Source of the DNA: an uncultured Oscillospiraceae bacterium
GTDB lineage: Bacteria; Bacillota; Clostridia; Oscillospirales; Oscillospiraceae
NCBI GenBank assembly: GCA_947589545.1
Contig: CANQBA010000008.1
Span: forward strand, 1-64,000
Length of the DNA stretch: 64,000 nt
Direction of reading: 5' to 3'
A program made the translations under genes and the position numbers. Under the pieces are notes generated by a model. It was not told the origin of the DNA. It saw only the letters and a list, made by a program, of their open reading frames with translations, and ran no database searches. Each line of letters starts with the position of its first letter. Position 1 is the first letter of the stretch. Shown piece by piece: positions 52,048 through 60,598 of the stretch.

Positions 52048-53561
52048 GTTATTTTTCCATACCCCGCCTTGAAATCGTCATTGAAGGTGTAGACAAGATC
52101 CTCGTCGCGCCCGTGGCTGTCGTACCAGACCTGGGCCAGAAGCTTATCCCTTTTGGCAAGCCGGTCAAAATCCCAGCAATACCGCATGTACCCGGGATTC
52201 GGCCAGTGGCCCGCCAGGACGGTGTACCCGCGCATCTGAAAGCGGCGGCCGTCCGCGTCCTCCCAGTCGAGCCTGTCCCGGAGTCCACCGGACTTGGAGA
52301 GAAGCCGCCCGCCGCGCTTCTCCGCAAGCAGGGCGAGTTCCCGGTGACCCACCTCCCCCGCAGGGTCAAAGCCCAAATCCACCAGGTTTGCGTTTTGCGG
52401 GTCAAGGAGCTCTTGGAGCTTCCCGGTTTTGTCCTCGGAGAGAAGATGAAGGCTCTCCCAGTCCTTTAAGTCGTCATATTTCTTCACAGAGCCAAAGTAG
52501 GCCGTGATACGCGCCTCGTCGTTGTGGGCGCGCCAGTACCGGGGAGCGTTGGGGTCCTGGCACAGGCGCTCAATAATCAGCTTTTTGAGAAGGGGCTTGG
52601 GGACCGCCCGCCCCAGGTTCAGCCACGGCTGACGCTTTTTGACCTGCGCCCAAAAGTCCACCGTAGTCTGGGTCTGATAGTGGAAAAGATTTTGGAGTGC
52701 GTCACCGTCATAGAACCAGACGCCGTGGAAATTCCGAAGGGCGTTATAATTCGGCTCGAAGAAGTCCCGGAGGCCGCCGCCAATGAGGGAAAAGCCGTCG
52801 TTCAGCACATCAAAGCCCGTGGCGCGGTTTTCCGCGCCGCCTCCGATGTTGAAAACGCGGTTCCATAAGCGCTCCTCCAGCTCCCCATCACGTTCCATGC
52901 CGGTCATAAGGATGTTGGCGATGAGCCGTCCGGAGTCCTCCGCCGTGACCCACTCCAGGGGCGCGTTGAAGGCGGTGTGAAAGAGGAGCCCGTCGCTCAG
53001 GTTGTCCCGCAAAAGCCGCTTATGGAGCATGGCCGTCTGGCGCAAAATGACCCATTTCTCTACATTGCTCTCCAAAACCCGCCGCTCTCCCCGTAGCTTC
53101 GTGAGGGCGTAGACATCGAAGGGGCTGACCGCCAGCGGGTCGCCGACCCTCCCCCAGGGGTGGGCCTGGGTCCGATGCCCGTAAAGAGCCATGGTGGAGA
53201 TGTGGATAAGTTTTGGCTGACGGGTCTGGGCCTCAGTAGCCGCGCACAGGCACTCCACGCCGCGTTCATTACATTCCACCGCCAGTCCCGGCCGTTTGTC
53301 GCTGAGGGGCGGGATGACCGAGGCCATATTCACCACCCAGTCCGCGCCGGACACCAGCTTTTCACATGTCTCCCGCTCCGATAGGCTCCCGAATACGTAT
53401 TCCACACGTTCCCCGGCGTTTTTGCAAAGGTTTTTGATCTCCGAAAGCCGTCTGTCACCGGGCAGGATCAGAAGCCGGAGCCTCAAATCGGGGTTTTCCA
53501 GAAGCGCCCGCAGCGCCTCGACCCCCATATTCCCCGTGACGCCCGTGAGCGCGGCGATCAT
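52044..53561 (-). CDS. Extended SDR (epimerase-like) with extra C-terminal domain
   Basis: This 505-residue protein has a Rossmann N-part (about 1-290) of the NAD-dependent epimerase/dehydratase type: LTGVTGNMGVEALRAL (TGxxGxxG), catalytic STMALYG and YALTK (YxxxK). The C-terminal part of about 210 residues (from about 295) is rich in Trp, Tyr and Asp (AHNDEARITAYFGS, YDDLKDWESLHLL, YCWDFDRLAKRD) and I do not recognise it. The start at 53561 follows AAAGGAGAAAGCACC. Its 3' end overlaps the EFR1 gene. A redox change of a sugar or aglycone is plausible; substrate unknown. Confidence 0.75.
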   Translation of the reverse strand: MIAALTGVTGNMGVEALRALLENPDLRLRLLILPGDRRLSEIKNLCKNAGERVEYVFGSLSERETCEKLVSGADWVVNMASVIPPLSDKRPGLAVECNERGVECLCAATEAQTRQPKLIHISTMALYGHRTQAHPWGRVGDPLAVSPFDVYALTKLRGERRVLESNVEKWVILRQTAMLHKRLLRDNLSDGLLFHTAFNAPLEWVTAEDSGRLIANILMTGMERDGELEERLWNRVFNIGGGAENRATGFDVLNDGFSLIGGGLRDFFEPNYNALRNFHGVWFYDGDALQNLFHYQTQTTVDFWAQVKKRQPWLNLGRAVPKPLLKKLIIERLCQDPNAPRYWRAHNDEARITAYFGSVKKYDDLKDWESLHLLSEDKTGKLQELLDPQNANLVDLGFDPAGEVGHRELALLAEKRGGRLLSKSGGLRDRLDWEDADGRRFQMRGYTVLAGHWPNPGYMRYCWDFDRLAKRDKLLAQVWYDSHGRDEDLVYTFNDDFKAGYGKIT

Positions 53562-53575
53562 GGTGCTTTCTCCTT

Positions 53576-54481
53576 TCATCTCAAAATCAAGCTCCAAACC
53601 GCGATGGTAGGGAGACTCAGGAGGGTGGAGAAGACCACCAACTTCGTGCCGAAGACGGGTTCCATGTTGTACTTCTCCGCAAGCATACTCGTTGTGGCAC
53701 CGGCGGGCATGGCGGCCAAAATAACGCTGAGTCCCCGGACTGTGTCGCTCACAGGCAGAGGGAGCAACGCCAGATATACAATGAGCGGAATGATCACCAA
53801 ACGGTGCAGGGAGTACAGGAATACCGTGGGGTCCCACAGTCCTCTGAAATCAACGCGCGCTAAAATCATTCCCACCACCATCATACTCATGCCGGTATTG
53901 CAATTCCCCAGGGCGTTCACCACACCCATTACCGACTCCGGCGGCTTCACATGCGCCAGCATCAGCACAAACCCCAGGACGCATGCCAGGATGCAGGGGT
54001 GGGTCGCCACCTTTTTCAGCGTTGCCTTTTTGTCCGTGGTGCCTGAGAAGGTGGCCAAACCCGAGGACCACATCATGGTGCGGAGAGGGATCAGGTAGAT
54101 ACTGGCCAGCACCAGCCCCTCCGCCCCGTACATTCCCTCTGCCAGGGGGTTTCCCAGGAAGCCGGCGTTGGAGCATATCGTGCCGTACTGGAGGCACTTC
54201 CGATGCCCCTCCGGATACCTGTGGAACATGAGCTTGCCGTACAGAACGCAGAAGACCTGGACCCCAACGGAAATCAGGAATATCCCCAGATATCCTTTCA
54301 GATCCCCTTCCACGCCGCTTCCCAGAAACGCCTTCAGGATGTTGGCAGGCAGGATCAGGTAGATGACCAAATCGTTGATACTGCTCTGGCCCTTCTCCGA
54401 GACGATACCGATTTTCCGCACAAGAAAGCCCAGGGCCACCAGCGCGAATATCATGATTTGAAGGTTCAGTATCTCGCCCAT
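53576..54481 (-). CDS. AEC-family (auxin efflux carrier-like) transporter
   Basis: This 301-residue membrane protein has about ten helices in two five-helix repeats. GMSMMVVGMILARVD in the middle and AAMPAGATTSMLAEKYN near the end are typical of bacterial AEC permeases, which export or import organic acids such as malate or malonate. Substrate here unknown; a carboxylate or sugar acid released by the operon enzymes would fit. It lies between the SDR and CocE-type genes with gaps of 14 and 9 bases. Confidence 0.85.
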   Translation of the reverse strand: MGEILNLQIMIFALVALGFLVRKIGIVSEKGQSSINDLVIYLILPANILKAFLGSGVEGDLKGYLGIFLISVGVQVFCVLYGKLMFHRYPEGHRKCLQYGTICSNAGFLGNPLAEGMYGAEGLVLASIYLIPLRTMMWSSGLATFSGTTDKKATLKKVATHPCILACVLGFVLMLAHVKPPESVMGVVNALGNCNTGMSMMVVGMILARVDFRGLWDPTVFLYSLHRLVIIPLIVYLALLPLPVSDTVRGLSVILAAMPAGATTSMLAEKYNMEPVFGTKLVVFSTLLSLPTIAVWSLILR

Positions 54482-54490
54482 GTCAGTTCC

Positions 54491-56128
54491 TCAATTTTCC
54501 AAGGGTAGAATGACCCTTGAGGGATATGCTCTCCCGAGAAGCACCGTCTGGAGCGCCCTGCGGCTCTCCCGCACTCTGAACCAGAGCTCCGATGTGTTGG
54601 GGTGGACGGAATACTCCGGGAAGTCGGAGGATGTGATGTCCAGCCGCAGGCGGGAGCCGGGGGTGGTGCGCCACAGGATATCCCAGGCTCGCAGATTGAT
54701 CCTCCGGGCTCCGTTCACCGTCTTTGCCCCAGCGCCCCCGTTTCGTTTAAGCGTGGTGACGGCGTTGCGGATGTGATAGGCCTTGCCGTCAGGCATCACC
54801 TCCGAGAGCTTCACTGCAAAACAGGTGTCCGGTGCATCAGAGCGAACATACAACTCCAAGCTGATCTTTCCGGCGATATTGACGCTCTCCGGCATGACAT
54901 CGGAGGTGAAGGACAGCACATCAGGCCGGTAGTCCGGCTCCGGTTGGAGACGGCATCCCTGAACCTTCTGAATACTTCTCAAAGCAGACTCCGCGCCCAG
55001 GGTAGGGACGGGGTTCTCAGGGTCATACACGTATTCCCTGAAGCCGTTCTCCCCCGGCGTATCGGCGAGTCTGCTCCCGAAGAGGTAAAGTATCCTCGTT
55101 CCGTCTGTCTCTATCGGATAGGAAGGGTAAAAGCGCCACTCGTCAGCGCCAATGGCGTAGAGCCGGGCGCCGGGTCTGGGACGGCTGTCTCGCGCGAGGG
55201 TCTCGGCAAACCACTCTATGGCGCGGCGCTCCATATTATAACCGGCGTTCACCGCGCCGGGATGTCCGAAGAGGACGGGTGTGCCGTTATGGTCGACGGG
55301 ACCAATCTCCAGGACGGAACGTCGTTTCGTTTCCTCCGACAATGCCTGCCATGTGAGAAGGGCGCTGCCCAGGTGGTGGTCGTACCAGCCTTCGCCAAGG
55401 TAAATGGGTATCTTCACCTTGGCGGGTATCCCAGCCAATTCACCCCAGAAGCCGGCGGTCCAATATGGGTCCTCCAGTGCCGGGTGGGTGATCCAGTCCC
55501 GGTACCAAGGCAGCTTCACACCCCAGAGGGCCGTATCTACCTCCACCTGCGGCCTGTATGCGGCGGAGGTCAGGTAGTCCGCCGTCACCGGTCTTCCCGC
55601 GTTGTCCATGGCCCAGGCGGTCAGCACGTCCTGCCGGAAGAGGCCGTCCTGCCAAGCCGAGGCGTGACGCATAACGCCGTAGCCGGTCAGGAACATGGTC
55701 TTCACCTTATCCGGCACTGCGTCCGCTATTGTCCAGCCGCATAAAGCCGGGTAACTGTGGCCCTTGTATCCGATGGAACCTGCCCAAGGCTGTCGATCAA
55801 GCCACTCTGTCAGGGCAAGTCCGTCCCGGCGCTCGTTGACGTTGGGTTCCCATGTTCCCTCAGAGCCGCCTGTACCCCGGCAGAACTGGCAGACGAAAGC
55901 AAATCCTCGCTTTGCGTACTCCCGGCCCAGGGCGGCAGTCTGCGGCCAGGAGAATGGGTAGCATGTCCTTGTCACAACCACCGGCCATGGCGTGGGGATG
56001 CCATCGGGCCTGAATATTTCCGTTCTGAGGCGCACGCCGTCGGAGGAGGGCAGCATGATTTGCTCCTCCCCAGCTCCGCACGCCGTGGGGAATCCCTCAA
56101 ACACTTCGTCAAGCTGTGCGAATTCCAA
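54491..56128 (-). CDS. CocE/NonD-family serine hydrolase
   Basis: This 545-residue protein has an N-terminal alpha/beta hydrolase domain with the nucleophile Ser in GYKGHSYPAL (about residue 125), a cap region and a C-terminal jelly-roll (about 370-545; SVNIAGKISLELYVRSDAPDTCFAVKL and LRLDITSSDFPEY). This is the X-Pro dipeptidyl-peptidase/cocaine-esterase layout; members cleave esters or acyl-peptides. Probably an esterase removing acyl groups from a plant glycan or aglycone. No signal peptide. The protein begins MEFAQLDEVFEGF, 15 bases after the GH2 gene. Confidence 0.85.
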   Translation of the reverse strand: MEFAQLDEVFEGFPTACGAGEEQIMLPSSDGVRLRTEIFRPDGIPTPWPVVVTRTCYPFSWPQTAALGREYAKRGFAFVCQFCRGTGGSEGTWEPNVNERRDGLALTEWLDRQPWAGSIGYKGHSYPALCGWTIADAVPDKVKTMFLTGYGVMRHASAWQDGLFRQDVLTAWAMDNAGRPVTADYLTSAAYRPQVEVDTALWGVKLPWYRDWITHPALEDPYWTAGFWGELAGIPAKVKIPIYLGEGWYDHHLGSALLTWQALSEETKRRSVLEIGPVDHNGTPVLFGHPGAVNAGYNMERRAIEWFAETLARDSRPRPGARLYAIGADEWRFYPSYPIETDGTRILYLFGSRLADTPGENGFREYVYDPENPVPTLGAESALRSIQKVQGCRLQPEPDYRPDVLSFTSDVMPESVNIAGKISLELYVRSDAPDTCFAVKLSEVMPDGKAYHIRNAVTTLKRNGGAGAKTVNGARRINLRAWDILWRTTPGSRLRLDITSSDFPEYSVHPNTSELWFRVRESRRALQTVLLGRAYPSRVILPLEN

Positions 56129-56143
56129 TGTGATCTCTCCTTT

Positions 56144-58477
56144 TTACACTTCCACATCAAGCTCTGCCTGCACCTGAAGCCCGGAGGCGGAGCGGACGCG
56201 GAGGGTAAGCTCGCTGCTTTCCGGGATCACCACCGCCATGGCGCGGCCATAGTGGCTGGGGAACGTGCCGGTGAGGTAGGAGCACTCCGTTTTAGGGCAG
56301 GCGCTGCCGAACCCCAGAAGCCGCCCGCCGGCGATCTCCACAGTCAAGAGCTCATCGGAATTGGATTCCACCGCGCCGTTCCCGCCGGTGATGTCCACGC
56401 GGATAAAGCAGGGGTGGCCCGTGCGCGGCTTTCCCTCCGGGGCGATGCGCAGCAGGAGATCATTGCCGGCGGATCGGAGGGTCGCACGGCCCGCTTCCAC
56501 ACCGTTTTCATAGGTCACGGCGGTCAACTCGCCGGGGGCGTAGGGGAGCTGGAAGGATGCCAGATACTCCGTCACCGGCTTGCGGCCAAGGCTGACACCG
56601 TTCAGGAAAAGCTCCGCCTCCTTGGCGGCGGTGTAGACCTCCACCGTCGCCGTGTTGCCCTCACATCCACGCCATGACCAGCTGGGGATGGCGTTGGTAC
56701 CGCGCCAGGTGGAAACAGCCGGCGCGACGCCGGGGTGGTTGACGGGCCGGACGCCGATGTAGGGCCGGAGGCGCTTTTCAAAGACCGCCGCCGCGAAGCC
56801 CGCCTCGGCGGTGTCGTCGCCCAGGATATCCAGCGCCCCGGCCTCGGCCAAAAGCCAGGGGTAGGGCTTGCCAAAGCCGAATTCGCTTTTATCCCAGACC
56901 CAGGCGCCGATCCCCGCCTCGCCCAGATAGTCCCAGGCCGTCCACATGAAGTCGCCGATCAGGAAGGGATATTTTTCCACCATTGTCCAGTTGGAGGCAA
57001 TGTTCTGCGGGAATGTCTCACTGCCCACGATCACCCGATGCGGGTGCTCGTCGCGCTCCAAGGGATATCGGCTGTGGCCGTAATTATATCCGGCGATATC
57101 CACCGCGTCCAGCGTTTTTGCGGAGACGGCCTCCACCTCAGGCCGGGCGGAGGCGGCGTTCATATGCTCGCCGCTGGCCATAGCCAGTTTATTGTAATCC
57201 TCGCTGCTGATGTTGGAAAAGTCCTCCTTGGGCCGCTCCTCCCCGCCAAAGGCTCCGGCGCCCATTTTCGCCATCATCACCAGCGCCAGATTCAGTCCCA
57301 CTGTGGTGGGGCGGGTGGGATCCAGACGGTGGAAGGCATCTACCAGCTCCCGGGCCATCTCGTTGCCCCGGTCCTCCGCCGGCTCCGTCACCTCGTTGCC
57401 GATGGAGTAGAGAACCACGCTGGGGTGAACGCGGTCCCGGCGGACGGTACTTTCGATGTCACACAGCCAATTGGCTTCAAAGTCCAAAGCGTAGTCGTGG
57501 GAGGTCTTCGTCTTGTACCACATGTCCCACATCTCGTCCATCACGTACATGCCAAGCCTGTCGCATACTTCCAGAAGATACGGGGACGTGGGATTGTGGG
57601 CGGAGCGGATGGCGTTGAAGCCCCATTTTTTGAGGAGCCGCACCTTTCGCTCCTCGGCCTCGTAATACGTGGCTGCGCCGAGAAGCCCATTGTCGTGGTG
57701 GACACACCCGCCGCGCAGATTTGTCTCCACGCCGTTGACGAAGAAGCCCTTTGTGCTCCACGCAAGCTTACGGATGCCAAAGGGCACGTCACAGGTATCT
57801 ACGGTCACGCCGTCTTTGGCAAGCGATACACGGCAGATATAGAGGTTCGGCGTCTCCGCGCTCCAGAGACGGGCGTCAGGGATCGTAAGCTCCACGCTCG
57901 CGCCGGTTCCGGCGGCGGCCACGGAGCTGTTGGACAGGATCTCTACCGACACGTCCCCCTGCCCGCGGACTTCCGTCTCCACCAGAATCCGTGCCGGATC
58001 CACACGCAGGGTGGTCACGTTGACCCCCTCCGGGACGATGTGATCCCGCTCCCCGATCCAAAGCCACACGGGGCGGTAGATGCCCGCGCCGGAGTACCAG
58101 CGGGAGTTGGGCGTCTCGGAATTGTCCGCCGTGACGCGCAAAATATTCTCCCCCTCCCGCACTCTGCCGGTCAGATCCGCCCAGAAGGGGGCGTAGCCGT
58201 AGGCGCAGGCGGAGACGCGCTCACCATTCAAAAACACCTCCGCCTTTCGGTACACGCCGCCGAACTGGAGCATGACAGCCTTGTCAGAAAGTCCGGCGCC
58301 GTCGAAGGTCTTTTCATACACATATTTTCCCCCGGCAAAATATGCCCCGGCGGAGCCGGAGGGCAGTTCGGCGCCTCTCGTCTCCTCCAGCTGCGCGTCA
58401 TGGGGCAGATCCAGCACACGGGGCGCGGCGCCCTCGCGGGCGAAGCTCCAGTTTTTGCAAAAATCAATTCTTCTCAT
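56144..58477 (-). CDS. GH2 family glycosidase
   Basis: This 777-residue GH2 enzyme has the jelly-roll N-domain (GAYFAGGKYVYEKTF, SRWYSGAGIYRPVWL), Ig-like domain, TIM barrel with acid/base Glu in YSIGNEVTEP and nucleophile Glu in VIVGSETFPQN, then two C-terminal beta domains. Distinct from the two other GH2 proteins of the window. It may act on beta-galactosides or beta-glucuronides; no diagnostic N-K or glucuronidase motif is visible to choose. Cytosolic. Third gene of its operon. Confidence 0.88.
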   Translation of the reverse strand: MRRIDFCKNWSFAREGAAPRVLDLPHDAQLEETRGAELPSGSAGAYFAGGKYVYEKTFDGAGLSDKAVMLQFGGVYRKAEVFLNGERVSACAYGYAPFWADLTGRVREGENILRVTADNSETPNSRWYSGAGIYRPVWLWIGERDHIVPEGVNVTTLRVDPARILVETEVRGQGDVSVEILSNSSVAAAGTGASVELTIPDARLWSAETPNLYICRVSLAKDGVTVDTCDVPFGIRKLAWSTKGFFVNGVETNLRGGCVHHDNGLLGAATYYEAEERKVRLLKKWGFNAIRSAHNPTSPYLLEVCDRLGMYVMDEMWDMWYKTKTSHDYALDFEANWLCDIESTVRRDRVHPSVVLYSIGNEVTEPAEDRGNEMARELVDAFHRLDPTRPTTVGLNLALVMMAKMGAGAFGGEERPKEDFSNISSEDYNKLAMASGEHMNAASARPEVEAVSAKTLDAVDIAGYNYGHSRYPLERDEHPHRVIVGSETFPQNIASNWTMVEKYPFLIGDFMWTAWDYLGEAGIGAWVWDKSEFGFGKPYPWLLAEAGALDILGDDTAEAGFAAAVFEKRLRPYIGVRPVNHPGVAPAVSTWRGTNAIPSWSWRGCEGNTATVEVYTAAKEAELFLNGVSLGRKPVTEYLASFQLPYAPGELTAVTYENGVEAGRATLRSAGNDLLLRIAPEGKPRTGHPCFIRVDITGGNGAVESNSDELLTVEIAGGRLLGFGSACPKTECSYLTGTFPSHYGRAMAVVIPESSELTLRVRSASGLQVQAELDVEV

Positions 58478-58492
58478 CGGGCTGCTCCTCTC

Positions 58493-59470
58493 TCAGAAAA
58501 TTCTTCTCAGCCACTCCATGGCCAGATCCGGCCAGACCGCGACCTCGCGGCTGGGCGCGTCCGTGCCGGTGTCCTCCAGGGAGGCCAGCGCTAAAAGTCC
58601 GTTTTTCGTTTCCTCCGGCAGGGGAAGCTCCCCTGTCTTGACGGCATTCACCAAAAATCCCAGCTGGTTTGCACAGTGGCTGTCCCCGTATTGATGCGAC
58701 GCCCAGCGCTCGTCCGCCAGGGACAGCCCGTGGCGGCCCTCCGAGAAAAGATGCAGGGCGTGGGGGACGTTATGCTCCCGGAGGGAGGCGGCCATCAGGA
58801 GGCTGTTCTCCACGGGCACCAGCTCGTCCGTCACCGTCTGCCAAAGGAAGATGGGAGGCGTGTCGCCGGTAACGTTCTTCTCCAAAGACCAGTAGTCCAG
58901 AAGCGCCGCCGCCTCCGGATCACGGCGCTCATAGATGTCCCCGCCCAAAAGGTGTCTGAAGGAGTCCCGGTGGGCATACTTCCCGCTTGTGATGACAGGA
59001 TAGGAGAGGATGGCGGCATCAGGCCGGGCGGAGATGTTCGCAAGGGATGGATTTGGCTCCCGCGCGTCCTCAAAGTGGACGCAGACGCTCCCGCACAGGT
59101 GCGCCCCGGCGGAAAAGCCGCACAGGATCACCCGTTTGGGGTCAACCCTGTACTCCCCCGCCCTGGCCCGGACAAGGCGTATGGCACGGGCAAGCTCACG
59201 CAGGGGAAGATCCATGAGCGGCGCGGCACCGAGAAGATTTGTGGTGTAGGTCAGCACAAACGCCTGGTACCCCGCCTCATAGAAACGATTCGCCACCAGC
59301 TCCCCTTCCGTAGGAGAGGCCAGAGCGTAGCCCCCGCCGGGGACGACGATGACGCAGGGGCGGGTCTTTTCGTCCTCATGGATGTACGGCGTAAGATCGG
59401 GCCGAAAGCCGAACGCCATGGAGTAGGTATATTCGGAATCGGAAAAAAGTTGAACCGGCTCGTATTTCAT
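58493..59470 (-). CDS. Alpha/beta hydrolase (BD-FAE/acetyl-xylan-esterase-like)
   Basis: This 325-residue protein has the oxyanion motif VVPGGGYALASP, nucleophile Ser in LCGFSAGAHLCG, an Asp in QTVTDELVPVE and a His in SEGRHGLSLAD, a complete catalytic triad. This resembles small carbohydrate esterases that remove acetyl or feruloyl groups. The start at 59470 (MKYEPVQLF) follows GGAGG with seven bases spacing. It overlaps the GH43 gene by four bases. Confidence 0.82.
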   Translation of the reverse strand: MKYEPVQLFSDSEYTYSMAFGFRPDLTPYIHEDEKTRPCVIVVPGGGYALASPTEGELVANRFYEAGYQAFVLTYTTNLLGAAPLMDLPLRELARAIRLVRARAGEYRVDPKRVILCGFSAGAHLCGSVCVHFEDAREPNPSLANISARPDAAILSYPVITSGKYAHRDSFRHLLGGDIYERRDPEAAALLDYWSLEKNVTGDTPPIFLWQTVTDELVPVENSLLMAASLREHNVPHALHLFSEGRHGLSLADERWASHQYGDSHCANQLGFLVNAVKTGELPLPEETKNGLLALASLEDTGTDAPSREVAVWPDLAMEWLRRIF

Positions 59471-60516
59471 TCGTAATCCTCCAATCTCCATTCATCACGC
59501 CAGTCAATGACCGGCCTGTCGCCCTCGAATCGGATGGGCAGCCAGACATACCGGGCGCGGGAGGTATCCAGCTGGGCGTCCCCGATCCAGCCGGGGTCGG
59601 TGAACTCGCCCTCAAATTCCGGGTCAAAATGCTTCTGAAAGAATTTTTTGTACTCGGAGTACTCCCACTCCATGTGATCCGGGATCCAGCGGTCTGCCAG
59701 GGCGATGTACAGGTCCCGCTTGCCGGGGACCTTGAAAACGCTGGAGATCTGGGAGTGGAAGGAGGTGCGCGACGCGTCCGCCGGGTGCGGGTCGCCCAGA
59801 ACCGTGTACGGCCCGTGCCAGGTATCCGCCACGGCCGCCTCGCTGGGGTTGGGCTTGTAGCCGGTGGTGCCGGAGGTCAGCAGGTAGTGCTTCCCCCGGC
59901 GGATAAAATGCGCCGTGGCCTCCCGGACGAAGGGCGGGCCCTCGTGGTGGGGGAAGTGGGTGCTGTAAAACCCGGTCACGTCCGTATAATCGTCGGTCAG
60001 GTCGGCGCAGATGGTCTCCGAGTGGACCCGCTCGAAGTAGTAATACCCCTTCCCGTCGGAGGCGGCGGCCAGGTCGAAGTCCCCGGCGCTCATACCCAGG
60101 GGGTAGAGGCCGGTGCGAACAATTTTGTATGGCCCCAGAATATTGTCCGCTGTGAGAACCGTGGACGCCTGCCCGCCGTCTTTCTCCATGATCTTCAGCC
60201 AGCAAACAAAATTTTGCGTCCGGGCGTTATAGAGGATGTGGGGCCGATCCACCATGGACGCGGGGTGCAGGGGCGAGGCGGGATCGTCCGTCACCGGCGG
60301 GATAATAAGCCCCCTGTCCTCCCAGTTGTAGAGATCCCGGGAGGCGTAGCACCGCACGCCCCAGTGCCAGACGCCGTTTTTGCCGTCGGTATGCTCCTTG
60401 TTCTCTCCGTACCAGTAGTAGACGCCGTCCACGGCGAGGATGCTCCCCCCGTGGGCCTGGATGGGATTGCCCTCGGTGTCAAGCCACTCTTCGCCGGGAT
60501 AAAAAGCTTTGTACAT
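59467..60516 (-). CDS. GH43 protein resembling exo-beta-1,3-galactanases (subfamily 24 type)
   Basis: This 349-residue five-bladed propeller begins close to EWLDTEGNPIQAHGGSIL and VYYWYGENK, the signature start of exo-beta-1,3-galactanases. The catalytic acid Glu199 lies in VREATAHF, and Gln256 in SFHSQISS stands where these enzymes use Gln in place of the missing Asp base; Asp in AGDFDLA (about 146-148) is the middle residue. No signal peptide or CBM. Start MYKAF at 60516 follows GAGGG; a longer start at 60546 overlaps the upstream terminator. First gene of the eight-gene operon. Confidence 0.8.
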   Translation of the reverse strand: MYKAFYPGEEWLDTEGNPIQAHGGSILAVDGVYYWYGENKEHTDGKNGVWHWGVRCYASRDLYNWEDRGLIIPPVTDDPASPLHPASMVDRPHILYNARTQNFVCWLKIMEKDGGQASTVLTADNILGPYKIVRTGLYPLGMSAGDFDLAAASDGKGYYYFERVHSETICADLTDDYTDVTGFYSTHFPHHEGPPFVREATAHFIRRGKHYLLTSGTTGYKPNPSEAAVADTWHGPYTVLGDPHPADASRTSFHSQISSVFKVPGKRDLYIALADRWIPDHMEWEYSEYKKFFQKHFDPEFEGEFTDPGWIGDAQLDTSRARYVWLPIRFEGDRPVIDWRDEWRLEDYE

Positions 60517-60544
60517 AGTCGTATCCCTCAAAAAAAGTTTGTTC

Positions 60545-60573
60545 AAAAAAGGGCGCGGAACCGCGCCCTTTTG
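60545..60573 (-). terminator. Terminator/attenuator between lipoprotein gene and operon
   Basis: On the minus strand AAAAGGGCGCGG, TT, CCGCGCCCTTTTTTG: a 12-bp stem with T tail, 26 bases after the lipoprotein stop. The next gene starts 29 bases further on, leaving little room for a promoter, so read-through probably feeds the operon. Confidence 0.8.
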
Positions 60574-60598
60574 ATGTATGAGATTCGTGCGTCTGAAA

